In this document: positions 8,181 to 17,884 of the stretch, piece by piece
Numbering within the stretch: the first letter of the stretch is position 1
How the letters are laid out: every line of letters begins with the position of its first letter
From: Oceanobacillus alkalisoli
Lineage (GTDB): Bacteria; Bacillota; Bacilli; Bacillales; Amphibacillaceae
Length of the DNA stretch: 64,000 bases
Assembly: GCF_021556485.1 (NCBI RefSeq)
Contig: NZ_JAKGBW010000014.1
Location: forward strand, 1-64,000
Direction: 5' to 3'
The notes under the pieces: model-generated
Seen by the model: only the letters and a program-made list of their open reading frames with translations
The model's database searches: none
What the model was told of the DNA's origin: nothing
Position numbers and translations under genes: made by a program

Positions 8181-9428
8181 ATGCATACTTATAAAAACAG
8201 TAAGTATTGGTTTTCATCAGGTTATTTATTCCTATTCTTTGTCACTTGGTCCATCTGGTGGTCCTTTTATGCAATTTGGCTAAATAACACCCTCGGTTTG
8301 AGTGGTACACAAGTTGGAACCATATACTCTTTAAATTCATTTTTCGCCTTGCTGTTCATGTTATTTTATGGGGTCATCCAAGACAAATTAGGAACGAAAA
8401 AGCATTTAGTATGGTTCCAAAGCATTGTTCTAGTTTTCATCGGACCTTTTCTCATCTATGTATATGAACCATTACTAATTTCTAACTTTTACATAGGTGC
8501 TATATTGGGTTCAATTTATCTAGGTCTAGGTTTCGTTGCGGGGGCCGGGTTTTTAGAATCATATACGGAAAAGATTAGTAGAAAATACAACTTTGAATTC
8601 GGTAAGGCAAGAATGTGGGGATCTTTAGGATACGCAGTCGCTGCATTTGGTGCTGGTACACTGCTAAGTATCAATCCACATCTTAACTTCTGGCTCGCTT
8701 CTGCTGCTGGAGTTCTGTTCTTTATATTAAACTGTTTCTTTAAGATAGATGTATCAGAAAAAGAAGAGAAAGAAACAAGTAATCTTTCAAAAGAAGACAT
8801 CATGGGGCTTTTTAAAAATAAAGTATTTTGGTTTCTAGTTATTTTCTTATTTGGTACCGTCTGTATCTACACTGTATATGATCAGCAATTATTCCCTGTA
8901 TATTTTGTAGAACTCTTTGCTGATCAGGCAACAGGTAACCAAGTTTATGGTTATTTGAATTCCATCCAAGTATTTGTGGAAGCGTTGTTTTTATTCCTTG
9001 CACCGTCTATTGTCAGTAAAGTCGGGGTGAAGCGATCCTTATTACTAGCTGGTGGGGTTATGTTCTTTCGCATCGTAGGTTCCGCCTATGTGTCAAGTGG
9101 AATTGGGATTTCATTTATGAAAATGCTTCATGCGGTTGAAGTTCCGCTTCTTTTGATTGCTTCATTTAAGTACATTGGCCTGCATTTTGATTCAAGATTA
9201 TCCGCAACAGTGTATCTTGTTGGATTTAAAGTTTCGAGTGAGATTGGAGTTATTGTATTCTCAACACTTGTAGGTCGTTTATATGATCTGACAAGTTATG
9301 AAACCACTTTCTATGTATTAGGATCAATTGTCGCATTGTTTGTTATTACAGCAATGTTTACGCTCAGCAAGGATAAGAAGGCTATTTCAGGTAATAGAGA
9401 AACTGATTTGTATCATAATATAAGTTAG
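8181..9428 (+). CDS. MFS sucrose/oligosaccharide:H+ symporter (LacY/CscB type)
   Basis: A 415-residue major-facilitator protein with 12 predicted membrane helices, resembling the LacY/CscB oligosaccharide:proton symporter group. The segment between helices 2 and 3 (GVIQDKLGTKKHLVW) matches the family loop. It starts with ATG behind GGAGGGAAG. The GH32 hydrolase begins 13 bp after its stop, so the two are co-transcribed. This pairing implies uptake of unphosphorylated sucrose (or a related fructoside) followed by cytoplasmic hydrolysis, in contrast to the PTS routes elsewhere in the window. Substrate is inferred from context. Confidence 0.85.
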   Translation: MHTYKNSKYWFSSGYLFLFFVTWSIWWSFYAIWLNNTLGLSGTQVGTIYSLNSFFALLFMLFYGVIQDKLGTKKHLVWFQSIVLVFIGPFLIYVYEPLLISNFYIGAILGSIYLGLGFVAGAGFLESYTEKISRKYNFEFGKARMWGSLGYAVAAFGAGTLLSINPHLNFWLASAAGVLFFILNCFFKIDVSEKEEKETSNLSKEDIMGLFKNKVFWFLVIFLFGTVCIYTVYDQQLFPVYFVELFADQATGNQVYGYLNSIQVFVEALFLFLAPSIVSKVGVKRSLLLAGGVMFFRIVGSAYVSSGIGISFMKMLHAVEVPLLLIASFKYIGLHFDSRLSATVYLVGFKVSSEIGVIVFSTLVGRLYDLTSYETTFYVLGSIVALFVITAMFTLSKDKKAISGNRETDLYHNIS

Positions 9429-9441
9429 GAGAGATTTTATA

Positions 9442-10887
9442 ATGAATAATCATGAGAGACAAATTGAGAAAGCAAATACATTTATAAAAGAAAATTCGAA
9501 TCAAAAAGAAAGGGATTACCAACCTACTTATCATTTTACTGCTCCGGTTGGCTGGTTGAATGACCCAAATGGTTTAATTCAACATAAAGGTATCTATCAT
9601 TTATTCTATCAATTTCATCCTTACTCGGCGGATTGGGGACCGATGCATTGGGGGCATGCAACCAGCAGTGATTTAGTTCATTGGGAACATCAACCCGTAG
9701 CACTTGCTCCTTCAGAGGACTATGATTTAGGTAATCCTGGCGAAGGGTATGGCTGCTTCTCCGGTAGCGCTGTAGTAAAAGACGGTGATTTATTCCTCTT
9801 ATACACAGGACATATTGATAGCAAAAATCCAAAAGAAGTACAATGTCTAGCGACAACACAAGATGGAATACACTTTGAGAAACATCCTAATAATCCTATT
9901 ATAGATAAACCACCGCATTCATTGAGTAATGATTTTCGTGATCCTAAGGTATGGTCATATGAAGATACATGGTATATGGTAGTTGGAACAAGTCACAATG
10001 GGGATGGTGCAGCAGCTTTATTTCAATCAGATGATTTAATAAACTGGGAGTATTGTGGCCCAGTTGCTAAAAGTGATGGTACTTTAGGGGATATGTGGGA
10101 GTGTCCTGACCTATTCCCCATCCAAAATAAACATGCGCTAATTTTCTCACCTATGAAAGATGAGGGGCATGGTAAAGCTCTGATTCAAGTCGGAGATATG
10201 GATTACGACACCAAACGTTTTACAAAAGATTATGATGTGGAAATTGATCAAGGATTTGATCTTTATGCACCTCAAACATTTCTTGATGAAAAAGGGCGTC
10301 GTATTTTAATTGCTTGGATGGATCATTGGGCCTCTAAATTCCCAACAAAAGAAGAAGGCTGGGCCGGGGCGATGACGATACCAAGAGAAATAAAATTAAA
10401 CAATGAAGGTAACGTTCGGTTCCAACCAGTAGAAGAATTAAAGATGTTACGAGCAAAAGAAGAACAATATCATGAATTGAACTTTACGAAGTCGTTTTCA
10501 CCTGAGACAAAAGGTCAGTCTATCGAAATCAAATCAAGTTTTGATCTTTCTACGACAAACAGTGAAACATTCGGATTAAAAGTTTTAAAATCGGATGACG
10601 GGGAAGAATTTACTGAAATAAAATACGATGCCAAGACAAGTAAAGTCACTGTTGATTTAAACAAGGCAGGACATGTTTCAGGTATTGCATCAGCAGAGGT
10701 AGAACCAAGTGAAGAATTGTTGCTTCATATTTATATTGACCGATGTTCCGTGGAATTATTTATTAACAATGGAGAAAAGGTTATTACAAACAGAGTATAT
10801 CCAAAAAACACAAGTAATCAAATTGAGTTTTTCGGGGAAGAAAATGTAGCTGTGAAAGAACTCAATGTATGGGAACTAAAAAAGTAA
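9442..10887 (+). CDS. scrB: GH32 sucrose hydrolase (invertase / sucrose-6-phosphate hydrolase)
   Basis: A 481-residue glycoside hydrolase family 32 enzyme. The nucleophile Asp lies in GWLNDPNGL, the transition-state Asp in FRDPKVW and the acid/base Glu in WECPDLF, on a five-bladed propeller, with the usual C-terminal beta-sandwich from about residue 340. No signal peptide is present, so it acts in the cytoplasm. The neighbouring transporter is a proton symporter and not a PTS, so plain sucrose is the more likely substrate. The product fructose would feed the divergently encoded fructokinase. It follows AGGAGAGATTTTATA, a good ribosome binding site. Confidence 0.9.
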   Translation: MNNHERQIEKANTFIKENSNQKERDYQPTYHFTAPVGWLNDPNGLIQHKGIYHLFYQFHPYSADWGPMHWGHATSSDLVHWEHQPVALAPSEDYDLGNPGEGYGCFSGSAVVKDGDLFLLYTGHIDSKNPKEVQCLATTQDGIHFEKHPNNPIIDKPPHSLSNDFRDPKVWSYEDTWYMVVGTSHNGDGAAALFQSDDLINWEYCGPVAKSDGTLGDMWECPDLFPIQNKHALIFSPMKDEGHGKALIQVGDMDYDTKRFTKDYDVEIDQGFDLYAPQTFLDEKGRRILIAWMDHWASKFPTKEEGWAGAMTIPREIKLNNEGNVRFQPVEELKMLRAKEEQYHELNFTKSFSPETKGQSIEIKSSFDLSTTNSETFGLKVLKSDDGEEFTEIKYDAKTSKVTVDLNKAGHVSGIASAEVEPSEELLLHIYIDRCSVELFINNGEKVITNRVYPKNTSNQIEFFGEENVAVKELNVWELKK

Positions 10888-10903
10888 ATATTTAGTTGAT
10901 AAG

Positions 10904-10938
10904 AGCAGACAGTCTATAACCTTGAACTGTCTGCTTTC
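10904..10938 (+). terminator. Terminator between the sucrose operon and its repressor
   Basis: AGCAGACAGT pairs with ACTGTCTGCT around a loop of about 12 bases and is followed by TTCTTTAT. It lies between two converging genes and can serve the plus-strand operon best. Confidence 0.75.
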
Positions 10939-10939
10939 T

Positions 10940-11935
10940 TTATGTGGATCCTCGTTCTATTAGCATGGGTTGTAAAACAACCTTTTTCATCTTTTTATCA
11001 GGAGATTGAATTCGTGAAAGAATCATATGAGCTGCCTCTATTCCCATTTCATATGCCGGCTGGTCCACTACGGTCAATGGAGGAGAAACAATTCTTGTCC
11101 ATTTAAAATTATCGAATACAATGACAGCAATATCGTCCGGAATAGTTATCTTATTTTCAATAAAATAATAGATGATTCCTGTAGCTACCTCATTGTTCGC
11201 TATAAATATAGCGTCTAAATCATGTAATAGGAGTTGAGCAGCCATTTCATAACCGCTTTCATATGTAGGTTCTCCAATAAATACAATATTTTCTACATCA
11301 GGTTCATCTTTTTGAGCATCTTGATATCCAGCTAATCGTTGTTTTGCTGTACTTATCGTTAAATTCGCACCAGCGTAACCAATGCGTTTATAACCCTTTT
11401 TCTTTAAGTATTTTATTGCATCATAGACGCCTTGATAGGAATCAATAGATACGGAATCTCGTTGGTTTTCTTCTGGTATTCGATCAATTAAAACAAGAGG
11501 ATGATCCTTAAGAATATGTTTCTCAAGTGTTTGATACTCACTGTAAGTAGATGCAAGAATAATGCCATCCGTAATTTGGTCATTTAATAGTTGTAACTGT
11601 TCTATTTCTTGCTCTAAATCTTCCTTGGAATTACTAATAATTAAGTGATAACCGTATTCTCTAAGGGTCTCTTCTATTCCTTCTGCAATGGACATAAAAA
11701 AGCTCTTTGACGTATCTTCTTTTCGGAATGGAATGATAAGACCGATTGTGTATGTTTTTGCACTTCTTAAACTACGAGCTGCATGATTTGGACGATAATT
11801 TAATTCCTCCATTGCCTGTAAAACCCGTACAGTTGTCTCCTCCGACACATACCTGGTTTTATTAATTACATGAGAAACAGTAGCAGTTGAGACACCTGCC
11901 GCTCGTGCAACATCCTTAATTTTAGGCTGAGACAA
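10940..11935 (-). CDS. scrR: LacI-family repressor of the sucrose locus
   Basis: A 331-residue LacI/GalR-type regulator. The N-terminal helix-turn-helix and hinge (KDVARAAGVSTATVSHVINK, then NYRPNHAARSL) are followed by a periplasmic-binding-protein-like effector domain from about residue 60. It lies at the far end of the sucrose cluster and converges on the GH32 gene. It probably binds the GTAATCGATTAC palindromes at 7916 and 8119, with release by a sucrose-derived or fructose-derived ligand; the ligand is inferred. It starts with ATG, with a purine-rich site AAGGGG upstream. Confidence 0.85.
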   Translation of the reverse strand: MSQPKIKDVARAAGVSTATVSHVINKTRYVSEETTVRVLQAMEELNYRPNHAARSLRSAKTYTIGLIIPFRKEDTSKSFFMSIAEGIEETLREYGYHLIISNSKEDLEQEIEQLQLLNDQITDGIILASTYSEYQTLEKHILKDHPLVLIDRIPEENQRDSVSIDSYQGVYDAIKYLKKKGYKRIGYAGANLTISTAKQRLAGYQDAQKDEPDVENIVFIGEPTYESGYEMAAQLLLHDLDAIFIANNEVATGIIYYFIENKITIPDDIAVIVFDNFKWTRIVSPPLTVVDQPAYEMGIEAAHMILSRIQSPDKKMKKVVLQPMLIERGST

Positions 11936-12010
11936 CGAATGCTCACCCCTTTCTGGTAGCCATTTTCGTATTTTTGTCTAGCAAAGATGATATAATTATT
12001 ATATCATATT

Positions 12011-12126
12011 AATGAATTTCATAATACGTATTTAATGCTTCACCATCACCATATGTAGTTGAGTTGGTTTGTTCCCAACTACATATGGTGATGGAAAAGC
12101 CGACTTTGGTAATTATGAAATTCATT
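12011..12126 (-). repeat. MITE-like 115-bp palindromic element, copy 1
   Basis: Terminal inverted repeats AATGAATTTCATAAT bound the element, and 18-bp inner arms (CATCACCATATGTAGTTG and its complement) can form a long hairpin. This copy is inverted relative to the other four. ATATG is present on both flanks as a possible target duplication. It lies between the LacI-type gene and a small DUF2188-like gene, without touching either. Confidence 0.8.
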
Positions 12127-12534
12127 CATATATAAGAAATTTTCTTCTATAATGAATCCATTTCAGAAAAGCAATAACACTATTTCTAGAACGCTCGATT
12201 CACTTAGCTTTGTTAACAGTCGCGAATAGAAGTTTTGACTAACTGTACACGTCCATTTTATTCCTTTAAATTTCACCGTCATTCATCTATCAAGAACTAC
12301 AAGCAATTTCCCAAAAATATAGGACACTCCCACCATATCCTTCATTATCAAAACAACACGTATCCAACTCAAAAACACGATCCACCCCATTGACTGAATC
12401 CTTTCTAGACCCATCCTTATTTCAAAAGCAATTTACTCCGAGTCTCCCGATCTCCTTCTCTATCGCTCAGCACGTTTCACTACTTCTCATCCAGGGAAAA
12501 AGCTAAACAAAGATAATGAAAAGGAGTTGGTACC
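12127..12534. other. Intergenic region, no gene recognised
   Basis: Roughly 400 bp follow the repeat. Neither strand shows a family I recognise or a long frame with a ribosome binding site until AAAAGGAG just before 12535. Confidence 0.4.
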
Positions 12535-12735
12535 ATGAACATGTATAGTGTCGTTCCGAATCCGAAAGCAACAGGATGGTTGGTCAAACTGGAGGATGTG
12601 GCACCAGAAGAACAATACAACTCTGAGGAAGAAGCAATGGAGGCAGCAGAAAAATTAGCCAAAGAAAATAGACCGAGCACCATCCAAATTCTAAACATGG
12701 AACATGATATAGTAGATGAAATAACCTTCCAATAA
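12535..12735 (+). CDS. DUF2188-like small protein
   Basis: A 66-residue acidic protein resembling the DUF2188 family: it opens with a short VVPNPKATGWLVKLE stretch, followed by a charged helix (SEEEAMEAAEKLAKENRPS) and a strand ending in ITFQ. The family has no established function. A strong AAAAGGAG site lies eight bases ahead of the ATG and a terminator follows directly, so it forms a single-gene unit. Confidence 0.7.
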   Translation: MNMYSVVPNPKATGWLVKLEDVAPEEQYNSEEEAMEAAEKLAKENRPSTIQILNMEHDIVDEITFQ

Positions 12736-12741
12736 CGAAGG

Positions 12742-12780
12742 AGTGGCACTTCACAATCAAATGGAAGTGCCACTTTTTTT
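12742..12780 (+). terminator. Rho-independent terminator after DUF2188-like gene
   Basis: AGTGGCACTTC pairs perfectly with GAAGTGCCACT and is followed by TTTTTT. Confidence 0.85.
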
Positions 12781-12838
12781 ATCATTTTCTGAGTTGAAGT
12801 CATACAAGTCATCACTTTCTATTTATCCGTCTGATCAC

Positions 12839-13205
12839 TTATAAATAATTCATCAATATTGTAGCGATGGAAAAGTAAATCATCAATCCGATAATATCAT
12901 TAATCGTCGTTATAAATGGACCGGAAGCAATAGCAGGATCAAATTTTAATTTATTAAGAACTAATGGGAAAATTAATCCGACAACTGCCGATATACTTAA
13001 TGTAACAAGAATGGATAGTCCAACCACTACGCCTAGCATGATGTTCCCATAAAAGAGAAGGATCAAGATGGTAATGAGCATCATACAAATCAATCCGATT
13101 AAAAAGCCGGTTGAAAATTCTTTCCTCATCATGCGCCACAAATCTTTCATATCAATTGTTCCGAGTGCAAGTCCTCTAACAGAAACTGCCAGGGATTGCG
13201 TGCCG
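12839..13205 (-). pseudogene. mgtE: Magnesium transporter MgtE, C-terminal fragment
   Basis: The minus strand encodes only the last 120 or so residues of an MgtE channel: FGTQSLAVSVRGLALG followed by helices ending in ASGPFITTINDIIGLMIYF. The conserved acidic N-terminal and CBS domains and the first membrane helices are missing; full-length MgtE has about 450 residues. Homology begins upstream of the only in-frame ATG (13150), and stop codons lie just before it. This is a 5'-truncated remnant and unlikely to transport magnesium. Confidence 0.75.
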
Positions 13206-13316
13206 AACTGCTTAGTAAGATATAACCTCTATTTATCATTAAGAAAACAGGCCGCTCGCTCATTTTATTATAATCAAGGTATGAAGAATAAGAAATTAAG
13301 GTGTAATCGATTTAGA

Positions 13317-14201
13317 TTATCCCATAACAGCAATAATCCCTGCGCCACTAAAAATAAAACTTGCAGATATTAAAACTTTTGGGGTTATTACTTCTTCACT
13401 TGCTAAAAATAACTTGCTTAATACAACACACAATACAGGTTCAATAGCTACAATTGCAGCAACATAAGCGACCTGTATAAACCAAAGTGAAATAAAGAAA
13501 AACAATAAGGCAAAACTAGTTGCTATTCCAGCAACTAAGTAATATTTATTTTGCAATAAAATTATCTCTTTTACGGATGAGATCAAAGATTTATTTTTAG
13601 CTTCAATAAAGAAAAAACCTAATAATGCAACGGAGGCCCCAATAAAAGCACCAGCAAATGGATCATTAAAATGAAAGAGGGCTTGCTTTCTGACACCCTG
13701 GCCTATTCCAAAACCTATTGCGCCTAACAAGGTAATGAGTGCGCCCCATCGATTTATGCTTTCAGTTGACTTTTTAAATATCTCTGTATCGTGGGTCATT
13801 AAGCCAAGTAATATTAAGCCTAATCCTAACCATGGCCATCCTCCAATTGTTTCTTTCAAAATTAATAGCGCGAAAAGCAAAGTAAAAATAGGGGCTGAAT
13901 TCTTGATAACCGAAGCTTTTGCAGAACCAATTTTCCTAATGCCTAAAAAATGCATACTCCGTCCAATCAATGTTGTCGATAAACCAGCAAGTATAAACAA
14001 TAGAAAGCCCGTAACGTTAATGGGATCGGGATGGTGTTCGACCATCCGATAAATGATCAATACCAATCCCAATATAGCCACATTAACAAAAGCAGTGTTA
14101 AATGTTCCATTATTGTTCTTGGAGAACTTCATTCCCCTTTTTATTAAAATATTACTTACTGCATAAAGGAATGCTGTCATAAAAGCAAAAACAAATCCCA
14201 T
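13317..14201 (-). CDS. EamA/DMT-family transporter
   Basis: A 294-residue membrane protein with ten predicted helices in two EamA repeats, a drug/metabolite transporter superfamily layout. Family features include GKASV-like SAKASVIKNSAPIFTLLFA near the end of repeat one and the second-repeat EPVLCVVLSKLFL. It begins 34 bp after the zinc dehydrogenase stop, at an ATG behind a GGGGGC site, and is the last gene of the SorC-linked operon. It could export a product or a toxic aldehyde/acid of the pathway, or import the substrate; context alone does not decide. Confidence 0.75.
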   Translation of the reverse strand: MGFVFAFMTAFLYAVSNILIKRGMKFSKNNNGTFNTAFVNVAILGLVLIIYRMVEHHPDPINVTGFLLFILAGLSTTLIGRSMHFLGIRKIGSAKASVIKNSAPIFTLLFALLILKETIGGWPWLGLGLILLGLMTHDTEIFKKSTESINRWGALITLLGAIGFGIGQGVRKQALFHFNDPFAGAFIGASVALLGFFFIEAKNKSLISSVKEIILLQNKYYLVAGIATSFALLFFFISLWFIQVAYVAAIVAIEPVLCVVLSKLFLASEEVITPKVLISASFIFSGAGIIAVMG

Positions 14202-14235
14202 TTGTATGCCCCCTCTATGCTATCCAACCCCATAC

Positions 14236-15291
14236 TTAAGTGAGGAGTACACTAATTCGATAATTACCAAGGGTACTAGCTTTTTCAAAGGCCTTCTGAA
14301 TATTATCCAATGGGACTTTTTCTTCGATCAATGGTGATATATTTATGATTCTTTCATTTAACAATCGCCCTGCATGATAAAAGTCTGCTATATCTGCACC
14401 ATATGTGCCTATCAATTCTATTTTTCGATAATGAATTATGTTCGAATCGATTTCCAGTTTGGGATTTGGGTATCCCGCCGCAAAAAATGATATACGTCCT
14501 TCGTATTGTTTTACCATCTCAAGAGCCTGTTGATTCGCTATTGTAACCCCCACAGCAACAATAACCGCGTCGACACCCTTTCCATTCGTTAATTCTTTTA
14601 TGGATTTTACAGGATTATTTTTACTAGCATCAATAACTTCAAATCCCATAGAACGGGCTATTGCAATTTTTTTTTGCATTATTTCAGTTATTATCACCTG
14701 TGCTCCATATGCCCGGGCAATAAGTGCGTTGAGTAAACCCATGGTTCCCGCACCGATAACCACAACTTTCTCCATAGGGGTGACTCTTAACTTTCTTATT
14801 CCCTTTACTACTGTTGCTGCTGGTTCTAAAAAGCCCGCTTCACTTGCTGATAAATTTGGATTCATTTTCACTAGAAATTTTTCGTCCCTTACAGAGTAAT
14901 TAGAAAAACCGAAGTTTCCATAATACCCATCACTTGAGGGTATTTTATTCATTGTCTTTTTCTTTTGTTCGCAATCGCTAGTAAATCCTAATAGACATTG
15001 CTCACATCTACCACAAAAGCTGTGTGTAACTGCTACATAATCGCCAATTTGTAAATCCTCACGAACTTTTTGGCCTCTTTTAACAATAACTCCGGAAACT
15101 TCGTGGCCGCCAGCCATCGGATAGGGTTGATGTTCCCTTAATCCCAACCATTGTCCGTAATCCGTTGTACAAATATTGCATGCCTGTTGTTGAATAACTA
15201 GCTCATATTCTCCAAAGTTAGGTAAGGCGCGAGTATGAACTTCAGCGTTCTTGACTTTTGTTAATACAGCAAACTTCATTTCATCTGACAT
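14236..15291 (-). CDS. Zinc-dependent polyol/alcohol dehydrogenase (MDR family), module A
   Basis: A 351-residue medium-chain dehydrogenase. The catalytic zinc site uses Cys in CNICTTDYGQW and His-Glu in GGHEVSG. The structural zinc loop has four Cys (CGRCEQCLLGFTSDC). The NAD-binding fold begins at VVIGAGTMGLLNAL. The closest known groups are sorbitol, galactitol-1-phosphate and arabitol-phosphate dehydrogenases. It follows a PTS and an aldolase on the same transcript, so oxidation of an alditol phosphate to a ketose phosphate is the likely step. It is a clear paralogue of the enzyme at 30096-31145 (shared TTDYGQWLGLREHQPYPMAG-like and GTYGADI motifs). Confidence 0.8.
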   Translation of the reverse strand: MSDEMKFAVLTKVKNAEVHTRALPNFGEYELVIQQQACNICTTDYGQWLGLREHQPYPMAGGHEVSGVIVKRGQKVREDLQIGDYVAVTHSFCGRCEQCLLGFTSDCEQKKKTMNKIPSSDGYYGNFGFSNYSVRDEKFLVKMNPNLSASEAGFLEPAATVVKGIRKLRVTPMEKVVVIGAGTMGLLNALIARAYGAQVIITEIMQKKIAIARSMGFEVIDASKNNPVKSIKELTNGKGVDAVIVAVGVTIANQQALEMVKQYEGRISFFAAGYPNPKLEIDSNIIHYRKIELIGTYGADIADFYHAGRLLNERIINISPLIEEKVPLDNIQKAFEKASTLGNYRISVLLT

Positions 15292-15326
15292 ATTTATCTT
15301 CTCTCCTTAAATTTATCTTCTTTAAA

Positions 15327-16211
15327 TCATACTTTATTGGCAGAGCCAAATAATTTCATGTAATACTTGAGCGCTGTTTTATAACCTTTCATAGATTCTT
15401 GCGAAGCTTCTCGTATATTTAGCTTCATAACCCCTTCCGAAAATTCATCATCATTATCTCCATCAATATTATCTGGTACTTCTTTTGCTACATAGCTTTT
15501 TAATTGCTCCATTCCTTCTTTATTGAGATCTGTAAATAAGTTAATCTTTTGGATTCCAAGGGCAATGGCTCTTTGAAGATTGATATCACCAGTACCAGAT
15601 CCGCCATGAAGTACTAACGGAATATTGACATTTCTTTCTATAGTTTCTATTAAATCAAACTCAAGATAAGGTTCCCCCTTGTAATTACCATGTGAGGTCC
15701 CTACTGCCACAGCTAGACAATCAATATTTGTTTTCTTCACAAAGTCTGCTGCTTGATCTGGATTGGTAAGACCTTTATCTCGTGTTTCATTATAATTCAA
15801 CCCAACACCGACGTGTCCCAATTCTGCTTCAACGGATACTCCAACGGCATGCGCTATTTTGGTAATTTCTGTTACCTGATCTACATTATCTTTGTAGGGC
15901 AATGTTGATCTATCTACCATGACTGATGTGAATCCAGAACGAATTGCCCGTATAGCAGCCTCAAAAGTATCTCCATGATCTAGATTGAGAGCTGCACTAA
16001 CGTCTCTATATTTGCTAGCAAAGAAGTGAGCAATTGCACTCACTTCTTCAATACCATGAGCTGGTGCACAGTCCAATATAATTGGTGCATTTAATTCTCT
16101 AGCTGCCTGAAACGCAGCCTCAACTGACTCCAAATTAAAAACATTTGGTGCAGCTATCCCATATCTTCTCTTTTTTGCGTCATCCAGTAAGTCTTTCATC
16201 GGTATAAGCAT
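15327..16211 (-). CDS. Class II (zinc) ketose-phosphate aldolase
   Basis: About 294 residues of the fructose/tagatose-bisphosphate class II aldolase family. The zinc ligands are visible as His in NLDHGD, ELGHVG and VLHGGSGTG, and the phosphate-binding NLFTDLN lies in the C-terminal half. The second ATG (16211) is preferred because it is correctly spaced from AAGGGAG; a first ATG two codons earlier overlaps that site. It sits between the PTS IID gene and the zinc dehydrogenase. No kinase is encoded nearby, so it may split a ketose monophosphate to a triose phosphate plus an aldehyde; that substrate is inferred. Confidence 0.85.
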   Translation of the reverse strand: MLIPMKDLLDDAKKRRYGIAAPNVFNLESVEAAFQAARELNAPIILDCAPAHGIEEVSAIAHFFASKYRDVSAALNLDHGDTFEAAIRAIRSGFTSVMVDRSTLPYKDNVDQVTEITKIAHAVGVSVEAELGHVGVGLNYNETRDKGLTNPDQAADFVKKTNIDCLAVAVGTSHGNYKGEPYLEFDLIETIERNVNIPLVLHGGSGTGDINLQRAIALGIQKINLFTDLNKEGMEQLKSYVAKEVPDNIDGDNDDEFSEGVMKLNIREASQESMKGYKTALKYYMKLFGSANKV

Positions 16212-16263
16212 GATCATACTCCCTTATTATTAGTTTGCTGATTTACTAAAACATACTAGATTG

Positions 16264-17124
16264 CTAGAATAAACCGATATATGAACCTGCTAAACTAAGG
16301 ATGAGAATAGATAATAAAATGATGGTGAAGTTTTGTCCCCTCTTTTTCAGGTACCAGTATATGGAAAATGTAACTAGTAATGGTAAGATACCTGGTGCGA
16401 TACTGTCTAATAACGCCTGGACTTTTAATGGTTCTCCGCCTTCAATGTTAATTGTAAGGGGGATATCCAATTTAACAAAGCTAGCTGCTAAAGCCCCCAT
16501 CATGAATAAACCGAGAATGCTAGCACCTGTAATTAATTCTTTTACCCACCCACTTTGTAAGATGGATTTTACTGATTCTTTCCCTACAGAATAGCCAAAG
16601 TTCCATAAATAGTAACCCTCTATAACTGTTACTATTGTAAATAGGAAGGGAATGAAGGCACCAAAGACACTTCCAGTTGCACCGAAAGAACAAGCTAATG
16701 CAAAAATTATTGGTTTTAATGTTCCCCAGTCAATCGTATCTCCAATTCCTGCAAATGGCCCCATCAAACCTGTTTTGATTCCAGTAATTGCATTTTCTGG
16801 GATTTTTCCATTGTTTGCTTTTTGTTCTTCCATAGCAATGGTTATCCCATGAATAAGACTTCCCCAAGTGCCCTGTGAGTTGAAAAAGTTCAAATGCCTT
16901 GTCAACGCTTGACTTAATTCTTCTTTAGTTCGATAGAGCTTACGTAAGATTGGAGAAAGGCTTGCACAAAAAGCAACTGATTGCATTCGTTCATATGAAT
17001 TCGAAATTTCGCATATGAGCCACCAAAGAATAAAGGATTTATTAATGTCCCTTTTAGTTAGCCTAATGCCAGTTTCATTCGTTTTATCCATTTCATTAGT
17101 AACTCCTATGGATTCATTTGTCAT
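16264..17124 (-). CDS. PTS mannose/fructose/sorbose-family IID component
   Basis: About 286 residues. The family core is visible: NSYERMQSVAFCASLSPIL, then LTRHLNFFNSQG and GIKTGLMGPFAGIGDTIDWG, with C-terminal hydrophobic segments. IID pairs with IIC to form the membrane channel of mannose-family PTS systems. The ATG at 17122-17124 overlaps the IIC stop as ATGA, so this start is preferred over the longer frame that begins inside IIC. The substrate is unknown; context suggests a sugar or sugar alcohol degraded by the linked dehydrogenase and aldolase. Confidence 0.9.
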   Translation of the reverse strand: MTNESIGVTNEMDKTNETGIRLTKRDINKSFILWWLICEISNSYERMQSVAFCASLSPILRKLYRTKEELSQALTRHLNFFNSQGTWGSLIHGITIAMEEQKANNGKIPENAITGIKTGLMGPFAGIGDTIDWGTLKPIIFALACSFGATGSVFGAFIPFLFTIVTVIEGYYLWNFGYSVGKESVKSILQSGWVKELITGASILGLFMMGALAASFVKLDIPLTINIEGGEPLKVQALLDSIAPGILPLLVTFSIYWYLKKRGQNFTIILLSILILSLAGSYIGLF

Positions 17125-17873
17125 GTTGTAGTCCCAGCTCCTTTCTCTTTTTTCATAAGCACAACTAGCAGAGCAATACAAGTTCCAAATATAGCAGCAG
17201 CCATCACATCAATTGCAAAATATTGGACTACAAAAAACCCTATAATGAAGAAAGGAATAAGATTAGCTCTTCCAATAACAAACACGGTTATTGCAAAACC
17301 AAGTGCGGGTAAAACCCCACCTACTACGCTCAGACCATGAAGAATCCATTCAGGCATTGTATCGATAAACCGTTCTACCACTGAAGCCCCATACAAATTT
17401 GCTATAAACACGGGTGGAAATCTAAGGAAAAAGGTCAATATCAAAGGATATAGTACTGCACAATACCAAATACCTTTTATATTGGCATCTAATGCATGCT
17501 TATCTGCCCTGTGGGCAAATCCCGCATTAATTGTTCGCCTAATCTGATCAAGGAATACCCCAAGTACACCGAAAGGAACAGCCAAAGTTACTGCCATAGC
17601 TGGATCCATCCCACTTTGTACTGCAATAGGGATTGCGATTACACCTGCAAAACCCTCATCTGCTGGCAAATTTGAGCCAGCGGCAACCATACCTATATAA
17701 AGTATATTAATAGCCGCACCAATCTTCATCGCACTTGATAAATCCCCCATAATTAAACCAATGGGAAGTGCCATAACGATAGGCTGGCGTAATACCGCTT
17801 GAAAGGTGTAACCTAGCTTTCCCATAGCTAACCAGTGTAATAAAGCGGTAAAAGTTGCTAGTCCAATGGACAT
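17121..17873 (-). CDS. PTS mannose/fructose/sorbose-family IIC component
   Basis: A 250-residue polytopic protein with the mannose-family IIC pattern: an early QAVLRQPIVMALPIGLIMGD, GAAINILYIGMVAAGSNLPAD, and loops ending FAHRADKHA. With IID it forms the transport channel. It starts 11 bp after IIB and overlaps IID by four bases, indicating tight co-translation. Confidence 0.9.
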   Translation of the reverse strand: MSIGLATFTALLHWLAMGKLGYTFQAVLRQPIVMALPIGLIMGDLSSAMKIGAAINILYIGMVAAGSNLPADEGFAGVIAIPIAVQSGMDPAMAVTLAVPFGVLGVFLDQIRRTINAGFAHRADKHALDANIKGIWYCAVLYPLILTFFLRFPPVFIANLYGASVVERFIDTMPEWILHGLSVVGGVLPALGFAITVFVIGRANLIPFFIIGFFVVQYFAIDVMAAAIFGTCIALLVVLMKKEKGAGTTT

Positions 17874-17884
17874 AATGAGCCCCC

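Noticed and set aside
17125-17181. N-terminal extension of the PTS IID frame
   Set aside because: It lies wholly inside the IIC coding sequence; the ATGA overlap gives the natural start.
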